From: Bacteroidales bacterium
GTDB taxonomy: Bacteria; Bacteroidota; Bacteroidia; Bacteroidales; UBA7960
Direction: 5' to 3'
Length of the DNA stretch: 33,549 nucleotides
NCBI GenBank assembly: GCA_003555385.1
Contig: PWHO01000115.1
Coordinates: 1 to 33,549 of the forward strand
This document shows positions 1 to 8,874 of the stretch, one piece after another. Each line of letters starts with the position of its first letter. Position 1 is the stretch's first letter. A model generated the notes under the pieces. It had not been told where the DNA came from. It ran no database searches and saw nothing but the letters and a program-made list of their open reading frames with translations. The translations under genes and the position numbers were made by a program.

Positions 1-182
1 ATGAATGCAACCCCATTGCTTTCCTTGCAGAACAAGCGGGGGGAAAAGCAAGCAATGGTCAAAAGCGGATACTTGAGATTGAACCCGAAGGACTGCACCA
101 ACGGTCACCTTTTTTCGTAGGCCCAAGATGGATGGTTGAAAAAGTGGAAGGGTTTTTGCAGGAGGCTGGCGAAAACAATTAA
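1..182 (+). CDS. fbp: Fructose-1,6-bisphosphatase class I, C-terminal fragment (truncated by window edge)
   Basis: Frame 3 reads [59 protein letters not shown] (stop TAA 180-182). The CNPxAFxxEQAGGKA...RILxIxPxxLHQRxPxFVG pattern is typical of the class I FBPase C-terminus. Absent from the supplied ORF track. Confidence 0.85.
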   Translation, partial: ECNPIAFLAEQAGGKASNGQKRILEIEPEGLHQRSPFFVGPRWMVEKVEGFLQEAGENN

Positions 183-186
183 CAAC

Positions 187-3100
187 GTGCTGAATACCGA
201 TAAGTTTTTAGAACTTTTTTCGCAGGATGAATCATTCAATGCGCTGCTGGATTTTTTAAAGCAGAAAGCGCCTTTAGGGGCAAGCCTTAAAGGGATGGCC
301 GGATCATCTCCGGCCGTTCTGGCCGCAGCTGCTGTCAGGAAAATCAATAAGCCTTTTCTTTTTCTCCTTTCTGACAAGGAGGCAGCGGCCTATTTTTTCA
401 ACGACCTGGAGAATTTGCTTGGGGAACGGGATACCGCCTACGAAAAACGAAATAGTTTTTTCTTCCCCTCATCCTATAAATCACCTTTTCAGTCCAATGA
501 AGAGGACAATGGAGGAATTCTACTCAGGTCGGAAGTGATTAACCGTTTGGTTTCCAATGGCAAAAGAACGATCGTTGTCACTTACCCCGAAGCCTTGTGT
601 GAAAATGTCGTCTCACAAAAGGTGCTAAAAAAAAATCTGCTGAGCATCCGGAAAGGAGAACAGCTTTCCGTGGATTTTCTGTTGGAAGTACTCCTGGAAG
701 AGGGATTCGAACGCGTTGATTTCGTGGTGGAACCGGGGCAGTTTTCTGTCAGGGGAGGTATCATCGACGTATTCTCTTTTTCCAATGACCACCCCTTCCG
801 TGTTGAAATTATGGGAGACCAGGTGGAAAGTCTCCGGACCTTCAACACCGAAAGCCAGCTTTCGTTGGAAATACAGGAGAAGATCAGCATACTCCCCGAC
901 ATTCATGCCATGTCACAGGAAACCCGGCATACCGAATTTCTGCTGAACTCCATGCCGTCTGCCACTGTGGTATGGAGCGAAAACCTGGAGCTGGCAGCAG
1001 ATATAGTCCATGAAGCTTTTGCATCAGATAAAATTGCTGAGCCCCGATTTATTCCTGCAGAAGAACTGCTCCGGGAGATCAACCGCCGCCTGCTGGTGGA
1101 GTTTCACAAGCCGGCGGCTTCACGTATCAGTGATTCTTCGTTCACCTTCAACTTTTCTCCCCAGCCAAATTTCAACAAACACATTGAGCTGTTAAGGAGT
1201 AACCTGGAAGAGAATACAGCAAAGGGGCTGCAAAACATTATCCTGTGCGACACACAGAAGCAGGCCGAACGCATCCGGACCATATTTGAAACCATCAGGG
1301 AATCCGAAGACGGCATCCTGACTTTTCAGCATGAGATTATGCTGATGTCACTGCACGAAGGGTTTATTGACCACCAGCATAAAGTAGCCTGCTATACGGA
1401 TCACCAGATTTTTGACCGTTATCACCGTTACCGCATCCGTGATAAATTCCCGGGGAAACAAGCCCTCAGTATTAAAGCTCTCTACAACCTCAAGCCCGGT
1501 GACTATGTGACCCATATCGACCATGGGATTGGTATCTTCAGCGGACTTGAAAAGATCGAAGTCAACGGGCGTCTGCAGGAAGCCATACGCCTGATCTATA
1601 AAAATGAGGATATTCTGTATGTCAGCATACACAGCCTGCACAGGGTGTCAAAGTATACAGGCAAGGAAGGGGTCGCTCCTTCCCTGCACCGGTTGGGTTC
1701 CGGTGCCTGGAGCAAGCTGAAGAACAAGACCAGGAAAAAGGTCAAGGACATAGCCCGGGACCTGATCGCCCTTTACGCCAAACGGCGTGAACAGACAGGA
1801 CATGCATTTTCTGCCGACAGTTACCTTCAGCATGAACTGGAAGCATCCTTCATGTACGAAGACACTCCGGACCAGGAAAAAGCAACCCTGGATGTCAAAA
1901 AAGATATGGAGTCACCCTGCCCGATGGACAGGCTGATCTGCGGAGACGTGGGGTTCGGAAAGACCGAAGTCGCCATCCGGGCAGCCTTTAAAGCAGTAAC
2001 AGACTCCAAACAGGTTGCCGTCCTGGTACCCACTACCATTCTGGCCCTGCAACATTACTATACTTTCAGGGAACGACTCAGGGACTTTCCGTGTACCATT
2101 GATTATGTGAGTCGTTTCCGGACAGCTCCTCAGAAAAAAAAGACCCTGCAGGGAGTCAAAGACGGCAGCATAGATATCCTGATCGGCACACACAGGTTGC
2201 TGAGTAAAGATGTCCGTTTCAGGGATCTGGGGCTGCTTGTGGTTGATGAGGAGCAGAAATTTGGTGTCAGCTCCAAAGAAAAACTTAAACAGCTGAGGGT
2301 AAACGTCGACACCCTGACACTGACAGCCACCCCCATACCCCGTACGCTTCAGTTCTCACTGATGGGTGCCAGGGACCTGTCTTACATCAACACCCCACCG
2401 CCCAACAGGTACCCCATCATTACAGAGCTTCATGAATTCAACGAAGATCTGATCAGAGACACCGTCAATTACGAAATATCAAGGGGCGGACAGGTTTTCT
2501 TTGTCCATAACCGTGTGCAGAACATCGCGGAGGTTGCTGAGATCATCAGGCGGAACTGTCCGGATGCCAGAATTGCCATCGGTCACGGACAACTCGACGG
2601 CAGCCAGCTCGAAAAAGTCATGGTGGACTTCATCCACGGGGCCTATGATGTACTGGTTTCCACCACGATCATCGAATCCGGGCTTGATATTCCCAATGCC
2701 AACACCATCATTATCAACAATGCCAACCATTTTGGCCTGAGTGACCTGCATCAGATGCGTGGCAGGGTCGGCCGGACAAACAAAAAAGCATTCTGCTACC
2801 TCCTCTCTCCCCCGATGAGTACACTGACCGAAGAAGCCAGACGCAGACTCAAAGCCATTGAAGAATTTTCTGAGCTGGGAAGCGGCTTTAACATCGCCAT
2901 GCGTGACCTGGACATCAGGGGGGCAGGTAATTTGCTGGGAGCCGAACAAAGCGGGTTTATCAGTGAGGTAGGATTTGATACGTACCACAAAATCCTTGAC
3001 GAAGCCATCAGCGAATTGAAAGAAAATGAGTTCCGGGAGGTTTTTTCCGGAAGCGGCGAAAGTGCGGAAAGAGAAAATCAGGTGGAAGAGTGCCAGCTTG

Positions 3101-3540
3101 AAACAGACCTTGAACTCATGATCCCCAGTGATTATGTTTCCAACATTGAAGAAAGGCTGCAACTGTATAAAGAGCTGGACAACATTGAAACCGAAGCGCA
3201 GTTGCAGGCATTTGCCGGAAAGATTGAAGACCGGTTCGGGCCACTGCCTGATCCCGCAAAAGGCCTGCTAAAGGTGGTAAGACTTCGCCGAAAAGCACAG
3301 TCAATCGGCTTTGAGAAGCTGATCCTGAAAACGGAAAAAATGATCGGGTATCTTCCTGACAGCGATCGTACCGGTTATTACCAGAGTGAAGTCTTCGGAC
3401 AGATCCTGCAATACGTGCAGAACCATTCCCGTCAGAGCCGGATAAAAGAGATGAACGGGCACCTCTCTCTTACCATCAAACAGGTAAAAACCATCGAAGA
3501 GGCCCTTGAGATCATTACAGATCTTTCAGGATTTCACTGA
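187..3540 (+). CDS. mfd: Transcription-repair coupling factor (Mfd)
   Basis: Walker A GDVGFGKTEVA, VVDEEQKFGV, TATPIPRTLQFSLMGARDLS, HQMRGRVGRT, GAGNLLGAEQSG. Track start at 136 (TTG) overlaps fbp; GTG at 187 directly after the fbp stop is a better start. Confidence 0.95.
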   Translation: MLNTDKFLELFSQDESFNALLDFLKQKAPLGASLKGMAGSSPAVLAAAAVRKINKPFLFLLSDKEAAAYFFNDLENLLGERDTAYEKRNSFFFPSSYKSPFQSNEEDNGGILLRSEVINRLVSNGKRTIVVTYPEALCENVVSQKVLKKNLLSIRKGEQLSVDFLLEVLLEEGFERVDFVVEPGQFSVRGGIIDVFSFSNDHPFRVEIMGDQVESLRTFNTESQLSLEIQEKISILPDIHAMSQETRHTEFLLNSMPSATVVWSENLELAADIVHEAFASDKIAEPRFIPAEELLREINRRLLVEFHKPAASRISDSSFTFNFSPQPNFNKHIELLRSNLEENTAKGLQNIILCDTQKQAERIRTIFETIRESEDGILTFQHEIMLMSLHEGFIDHQHKVACYTDHQIFDRYHRYRIRDKFPGKQALSIKALYNLKPGDYVTHIDHGIGIFSGLEKIEVNGRLQEAIRLIYKNEDILYVSIHSLHRVSKYTGKEGVAPSLHRLGSGAWSKLKNKTRKKVKDIARDLIALYAKRREQTGHAFSADSYLQHELEASFMYEDTPDQEKATLDVKKDMESPCPMDRLICGDVGFGKTEVAIRAAFKAVTDSKQVAVLVPTTILALQHYYTFRERLRDFPCTIDYVSRFRTAPQKKKTLQGVKDGSIDILIGTHRLLSKDVRFRDLGLLVVDEEQKFGVSSKEKLKQLRVNVDTLTLTATPIPRTLQFSLMGARDLSYINTPPPNRYPIITELHEFNEDLIRDTVNYEISRGGQVFFVHNRVQNIAEVAEIIRRNCPDARIAIGHGQLDGSQLEKVMVDFIHGAYDVLVSTTIIESGLDIPNANTIIINNANHFGLSDLHQMRGRVGRTNKKAFCYLLSPPMSTLTEEARRRLKAIEEFSELGSGFNIAMRDLDIRGAGNLLGAEQSGFISEVGFDTYHKILDEAISELKENEFREVFSGSGESAERENQVEECQLETDLELMIPSDYVSNIEERLQLYKELDNIETEAQLQAFAGKIEDRFGPLPDPAKGLLKVVRLRRKAQSIGFEKLILKTEKMIGYLPDSDRTGYYQSEVFGQILQYVQNHSRQSRIKEMNGHLSLTIKQVKTIEEALEIITDLSGFH

Positions 3541-4909
3541 TGTCCTTCCTGACTTTTTCCGCAATATGATCTGCTTTTACCGGGCTGTCACTTTCGGCAT
3601 AAAGACGAATGACCGGTTCTGTGTTTGACAACCGGAGATGGATCCACTCCCGGTCAAACCATATTTTCAATCCGTCAACCCTGTCTGTGGGTTGACGTCT
3701 GTATTTATCACCCAGTTTCTCTATGATGGCAGGCAGGTCAACATCTGCAGATAGTTCGATTTTGTTTTTGGACATATACAACTCAGGGTATTGTTTTTTC
3801 AGCCTGCTGCAACTGAGCTTGCTTTTGGCCAGCTGGGTAAGGAAGAGCGCGATCCCCACCAGAGCATCCCTTCCGTTGTGCAGCGCCGGGTAAATCACCC
3901 CGCCATTTCCTTCTCCGCCGATCACGGCATTGTTCTCCTTCATGGCTGCCACCACATTCACCTCACCCACGGCAGAGTAAAAATGCTTGCCGCCATGTTT
4001 GGCAGTTATTTCAGCCAGGGCCTGGGTGGAAGACAAATTGCTTACTGTATTCCCCGGGGTATTTGATAACACATAGTCAGCCACGGCAACCAATGTATAT
4101 TCCTCTCCAAACATTTCACCATCTTCGGAAACAATGGCCAGCCTGTCTACATCCGGATCCACTGCAAAACCTAAATGGGCTCTCTCACTCACCACTTCAG
4201 AAGAAAGACGCTGCAGGTGTTCCGGCAATGGTTCGGGGTTATGCTGAAAACGTCCGGTAGGGGAACAATACACTTCAACCACACGTTTTACACCCAATGC
4301 CTCAAGCAGCAACGGGACAGCCACACCACCGGATGAGTTGATCCCGTCAACCGCAATGGTAAACCCGGCATCCCTTATGGCATCTGTGTCGACCAGTGGA
4401 AGGTCCATTACCTTTTCTATGTGCATCTCCAGCAGGGTATCATTGGCCAGGTACTTACCCAGTTTATCCACCTTTACAAAATCAAACGTCTGCAGGTCCA
4501 TGAATTTTTGCATCTCCGCCCCTTCGGCTGCAGTCATGAACTCTCCTTTTTCATTGAGCAACTTAAGTGCATTCCAGTTCATCGGGTTATGGCTGGCAGT
4601 AATGATAATCCCCCCCTGTGCGCCGTGATGCAACACGCCCATCTCAATGGTTGGCGTGGTCGAAAGGCCCGCATCAATGGTATCGATACCCATCGACTGA
4701 AGTGTGCTTACCACGATCCCGCTTACCAGCGGACCGGAGAGTCTTGAGTCACGACCAATCACGACCTGTATGCGATCGGTTTGGTGACGCGACCGCAGCC
4801 ACATACCATAGGCACCTGTAAATTTCATAACATCTGCCGGTGAGAGTCCTTCGCCCGGGCGTCCGCCAATGGTACCACGAATACCGGAAATAGATTGAAT
4901 TAAAGCCAT
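3515..4909 (-). CDS. glmM: Phosphoglucosamine mutase / phosphohexomutase family
   Basis: Active-site serine loop GIIITASHNPMNWNALKLL; DPDVDRLAIV metal loop; GEGNGGVIYP; RLSNTEPVIRLYAES. Confidence 0.9.
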   Translation of the reverse strand: MALIQSISGIRGTIGGRPGEGLSPADVMKFTGAYGMWLRSRHQTDRIQVVIGRDSRLSGPLVSGIVVSTLQSMGIDTIDAGLSTTPTIEMGVLHHGAQGGIIITASHNPMNWNALKLLNEKGEFMTAAEGAEMQKFMDLQTFDFVKVDKLGKYLANDTLLEMHIEKVMDLPLVDTDAIRDAGFTIAVDGINSSGGVAVPLLLEALGVKRVVEVYCSPTGRFQHNPEPLPEHLQRLSSEVVSERAHLGFAVDPDVDRLAIVSEDGEMFGEEYTLVAVADYVLSNTPGNTVSNLSSTQALAEITAKHGGKHFYSAVGEVNVVAAMKENNAVIGGEGNGGVIYPALHNGRDALVGIALFLTQLAKSKLSCSRLKKQYPELYMSKNKIELSADVDLPAIIEKLGDKYRRQPTDRVDGLKIWFDREWIHLRLSNTEPVIRLYAESDSPVKADHIAEKVRKDISEILKDL

Positions 4910-4934
4910 AGTGTATATAATAAATTTGGAAGCC

Positions 4935-4942
4935 CAAAGTTA
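4935..4942 (-). promoter_or_regulatory. Putative -7 box (TAACTTTG) for glmM
   Basis: TAnnTTTG on the minus strand, about 26 nt upstream of glmM ATG (4909); no -33 match. Confidence 0.35.
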
Positions 4943-5033
4943 ATAATTATAAAGCTCACCCGGGTTTAACGTCAGGCGTTTTTCTTTAATGGCTAAATTT
5001 GTATTGCAAAGTTTCTCTCACAACAACATTCCC

Positions 5034-7376
5034 GTGAACAGAATCACCATTTATAAATCTGTTTTTTTTCTGACCATAGTGCTGTTATTCGGCAGATGCA
5101 TGCCAGCCAGACATCTGCCTGAGGGTGAACACCTTCTGAGCCGCAACAATATCGAGGTGCATGATGCGGATGTTGACAACCATGACCTGAGAAACTACAT
5201 CCGCCAATCCCCTAACCGACGCGTTTTAGGAATCTATCGCTTTCACCTGAATGTATACCAGCTGGCAGATCGCGGGGAGGAAAACCGCCTGAAACGATGG
5301 CTGAAAAACACCATTGGAGAGCCTCCCGTCATTTTCGACCCCATTGCGGCGAAACAAACCGCTGAACAATTCAGGCTTTTTTTACAGAATAAGGGATATT
5401 TCAATGCCGAAACCGATTATGAGGTTGAACTCAGAAGAAACAGAGCGCGGGTTACCTACGAGGTAAAAGGCAACCAGGGATATACGATTCGCCGTATTGA
5501 TTACAATATTCCTGACTCCCAATTGGCCGGTTTTGTGTCTGCTGACACCATCAACTCTTTGATTGAAAGGGGCGACCGCTATGACGCAGAAATCCTTCAG
5601 GAAGAAAGACAGCGCATAACCAGGGAGTTAAAGGATGAGGGTTTTTTCAACTTCTCCAGGGACTATATTTTTTTCCGGGTAGACAGTACACTGAACAGCC
5701 ACCAGGTAGACCTGGAAATACTCATAGAGAACCCTTCAGGGCGTGGCAGGAATTTTACCGGCGAAAACGACGACCGCCCCCACAAAAGATACAGGATCAA
5801 TGAGGTTTTTGTATATCCCGAATATACCCGCCTGCAACCTGACCAGGCTTTTACGGACACAACCCGTTTGCACATCAACGGCAACGAAAACAACCCGGTT
5901 TATACCTTCCTGCACAATGGCGAAATGCGGATCCGCCCCCATACTATCGCAAATAACATTTTGTTGGAACAGGGAGAGTATTACAGCCTGAGCCAGCATG
6001 AACTGACCCACCGCTACCTGGCAGGCCTCAGAAATTTTCGTTATATAAACATGCAGTTTGAAGAGGCACAGACCCGGTCTTTGGCGGACAGCCTCGGATT
6101 ACTGGATATGCGGGTAGAGCTGACACGTTCCCCCGCAAATGCTTTTACAGTGGAGGCCGAGGGGTTGAATACTGCCGGGAACCTGGGGGTGGCCGCCAAC
6201 TTTTTGTTTCAGAACAGAAATGTTTTCCGGGGGGCGGAAATGCTGAACCTTCGCCTGAAAGGAGCCCTGGAAATGTCAGGAGAATCAGGAGATACAGAAG
6301 TTTTCAGGAGGCTGCCCTTTAATACAGCAGAAATGGGTGCCGAAGTATCCATTGATTTCCCAAAATTGCTGTTTCCAATTCCCATTGAGAGGCTTTCAGG
6401 GACTGCCCGCCCAAAAAGTACTATTCTTACCGGGATCAACTACAGGCATCGCCCCGACTACACCCGTTACATACTTAATTTCAGTTATGGGTTTCAATGG
6501 AGCCAGGACAATCGCCGCCAGCACCAGCTGACACCTCTTGAGATCAGTTCCATCAAGATCTTCAACGACTCCATTTTGCAGGCCAGAATCCCCGAGGCCA
6601 ACCCGTTAATTCTGAGCAGGTACAGGGACCACCTGATCGGGGGGCTGAAATACAATTACACCTACAGCACCCAGCAAATAGACCGCCAACAGGACTTTAT
6701 CTATTTCAGGGGCAATTTTGAATCTGCCGGAAACCTTATGCAGCTTGCCGCAAGACAGCTGGATGCTTCTGTGAATGAAGAGGGCAGCTACACAATGTTT
6801 GGTATTCCTTTTGCCCAGTATCTGAAAGCCGATGCGGACCTCCGTCTTTACCGGGTGTTTGATGAGAACAACACCCTTGTTTTCAGGCTCATGGGGGGTA
6901 TCGGTGTTCCCTACGGAAATATGGATATTATGCCTTTCATCAAAAGCTATTATGGGGGCGGTGCAAACAGTGTCAGGGCCTGGAGCATTTATAACCTGGG
7001 GCCCGGCAGTTACGGATCTGCCGAAACATTGCGTTTCGACAAATACGGAGATATTAAGCTGGAGGCCAATATAGAGTATCGCTTCCCTGTATACCGTTAC
7101 TGGAAAGGGGCTCTTTTTATGGATGCGGGCAATGTATGGTTCCTTAAAAAAAATGAGCAATTTCCCGGTGGAGAGTTCAACGCCGATAGTTTTTATAACG
7201 AAATGGCCATCGGAGCCGGGTTAGGTGTAAGGCTTGATTTTAACTTCTTCCTGGTCAGACTTGATGCAGCTTTCCCGGTCAGAGACCCGGGGATGAATCC
7301 CGGAGAACAATGGATCGGTCAGTTCCCGGGATTCAGTGACTGGAACCTTAACCTGGGTATTGGATACCCGTTCTGA
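5034..7376 (+). CDS. BamA/TamA-family outer membrane protein with lipoprotein signal (TamL-like)
   Basis: MNRITIYKSVFFLTIVLLFGRC lipobox followed by the HLPEGEHLLSRNNI N-terminus, POTRA-like repeats, C-terminal surface-antigen barrel (YYGGGANSVRAW, ending IGYPF). Track start 4989; GTG at 5034 in frame places the lipoprotein signal at the N-terminus. Confidence 0.85.
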   Translation: MNRITIYKSVFFLTIVLLFGRCMPARHLPEGEHLLSRNNIEVHDADVDNHDLRNYIRQSPNRRVLGIYRFHLNVYQLADRGEENRLKRWLKNTIGEPPVIFDPIAAKQTAEQFRLFLQNKGYFNAETDYEVELRRNRARVTYEVKGNQGYTIRRIDYNIPDSQLAGFVSADTINSLIERGDRYDAEILQEERQRITRELKDEGFFNFSRDYIFFRVDSTLNSHQVDLEILIENPSGRGRNFTGENDDRPHKRYRINEVFVYPEYTRLQPDQAFTDTTRLHINGNENNPVYTFLHNGEMRIRPHTIANNILLEQGEYYSLSQHELTHRYLAGLRNFRYINMQFEEAQTRSLADSLGLLDMRVELTRSPANAFTVEAEGLNTAGNLGVAANFLFQNRNVFRGAEMLNLRLKGALEMSGESGDTEVFRRLPFNTAEMGAEVSIDFPKLLFPIPIERLSGTARPKSTILTGINYRHRPDYTRYILNFSYGFQWSQDNRRQHQLTPLEISSIKIFNDSILQARIPEANPLILSRYRDHLIGGLKYNYTYSTQQIDRQQDFIYFRGNFESAGNLMQLAARQLDASVNEEGSYTMFGIPFAQYLKADADLRLYRVFDENNTLVFRLMGGIGVPYGNMDIMPFIKSYYGGGANSVRAWSIYNLGPGSYGSAETLRFDKYGDIKLEANIEYRFPVYRYWKGALFMDAGNVWFLKKNEQFPGGEFNADSFYNEMAIGAGLGVRLDFNFFLVRLDAAFPVRDPGMNPGEQWIGQFPGFSDWNLNLGIGYPF

Positions 7377-7377
7377 T

Positions 7378-8811
7378 ATGCAACAAAATGATATTATCCG
7401 CAGAATCAACTCCGAATTCCCTTACCGTCAAACAAAAGACCAGGCGTCTCTGACAGAACATTTATCCGCATTTCTGACTGACAACGATCCTGCATCTATG
7501 TTTTTACTGAAAGGCTATGCGGGTACAGGAAAAACCACCATTGTCAGCAGTCTTGTGCGGGTGCTGCCCGGATTTAATCTCAAAACTGTGCTGCTGGCCC
7601 CCACAGGAAGGGCTGCAAAAGTACTGGCAGGATACTCCGGAAAACAAGCGCTGACCATCCACAAAAAGATATACCGGGTTCAGACCGCAGGAGATGGTTC
7701 CGTACAAATTGCCCGGCAGGAAAACAAACACAGCAATACCATATTTATCGTGGACGAAGCTTCCATGATTCCGGGGTCAGCTGCCACGCAACAGGGCAGC
7801 TTATTCGGCGGATCAAACCTGCTGGATGATCTCATTGAGTATGTATATAACCAACGGAATTGCCGTTTGATATTCATCGGTGATACGGCCCAGCTTCCGC
7901 CCGTGCGATCAGTGGAAAGCCCGGCGCTGAATAAATCCTTCCTGGAGCAGGGTTATCAGGTCAGTATCAGGGAGTATGAGCTCAGGGAAGTGGTCAGACA
8001 GGCCAAGAACAGTGGCATTCTTCACAATGCCACCAGGCTTCGTTATATGCTTGCCGGAAACACCAGCGGATTCCCGTCTTTACAAACAGGCGAATTCAGG
8101 GATGTGGTCCGTGTGCAGGGCCAGGAAGCAGCGGATGAAGTTGACACGGCTTACCTTTCAGGGGGGAAAGAACAGGCGCTGATGATATGCAGGTCAAATA
8201 AGCGGGCCAATTTGTACAACCAGCATATACGGCAAAGGGTATTGTTCATGGAGGATGAGATCAATGCAGGGGATCTTCTGATGGTGGTCAAAAACAACTA
8301 TTACTGGTTACCTGAAACTTCAGAAGCCGGTTTTATTGCAAACGGCGATATCGTGGAACTCACAAGAGTACAGCGAACCGAAGAACTTTACGGATTCCGT
8401 TTTGCTGATGTAACAGCCCGGCTGACAGATTATCCTGACATGCCTGAAATGGACGTTAAGGTGATGCTCGACACATTGCAGTCGGACACGCCGGCTCTGC
8501 CCGAAATGGACGCCCGAAAACTTTTTGACGCGGTTGCTGAAGACTTCGGGGATATCCCGAACAAAAGGGCCAGGATGTCAGCCATCAAAAAAAGCCCCTA
8601 TCTCAATGCGCTGCAGGTTAAGTACGCTTACGCAATGACCTGCCACAAGGCACAGGGCGGACAGTGGGAAAACGTATTTGTGGAAATGGGTTACCTTCCG
8701 GACAAAAAGCCGGATACCGAATACCTGCGCTGGCTGTATACCGCTTTTACCAGGGGGACGAAAAAAGTCTTTCTGCTCAATTTTGCAGATGAGTTCTTCG
8801 CCCCTGACTGA
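7378..8811 (+). CDS. RecD-like ATP-dependent DNA helicase (AAA, UvrD_C_2-type C-terminus)
   Basis: Walker A GYAGTGKTT, Walker B IFIVDEASM, GDTAQLPPV, C-terminal YAMTCHKAQGGQWENVFVE and LYTAFTRG. ATG at 7378 just after the preceding stop. Confidence 0.85.
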   Translation: MQQNDIIRRINSEFPYRQTKDQASLTEHLSAFLTDNDPASMFLLKGYAGTGKTTIVSSLVRVLPGFNLKTVLLAPTGRAAKVLAGYSGKQALTIHKKIYRVQTAGDGSVQIARQENKHSNTIFIVDEASMIPGSAATQQGSLFGGSNLLDDLIEYVYNQRNCRLIFIGDTAQLPPVRSVESPALNKSFLEQGYQVSIREYELREVVRQAKNSGILHNATRLRYMLAGNTSGFPSLQTGEFRDVVRVQGQEAADEVDTAYLSGGKEQALMICRSNKRANLYNQHIRQRVLFMEDEINAGDLLMVVKNNYYWLPETSEAGFIANGDIVELTRVQRTEELYGFRFADVTARLTDYPDMPEMDVKVMLDTLQSDTPALPEMDARKLFDAVAEDFGDIPNKRARMSAIKKSPYLNALQVKYAYAMTCHKAQGGQWENVFVEMGYLPDKKPDTEYLRWLYTAFTRGTKKVFLLNFADEFFAPD

Positions 8812-8874
8812 TACTGGTTCATTGCTTCATTCCCGGCCGGGCATATGATTTTTCACACAGTTGTATGAATTGTC

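Noticed and set aside
2479-3162. 227-aa minus-strand ORF inside mfd
   Set aside because: Antisense to conserved helicase motifs of Mfd; composition looks like a codon-bias shadow.
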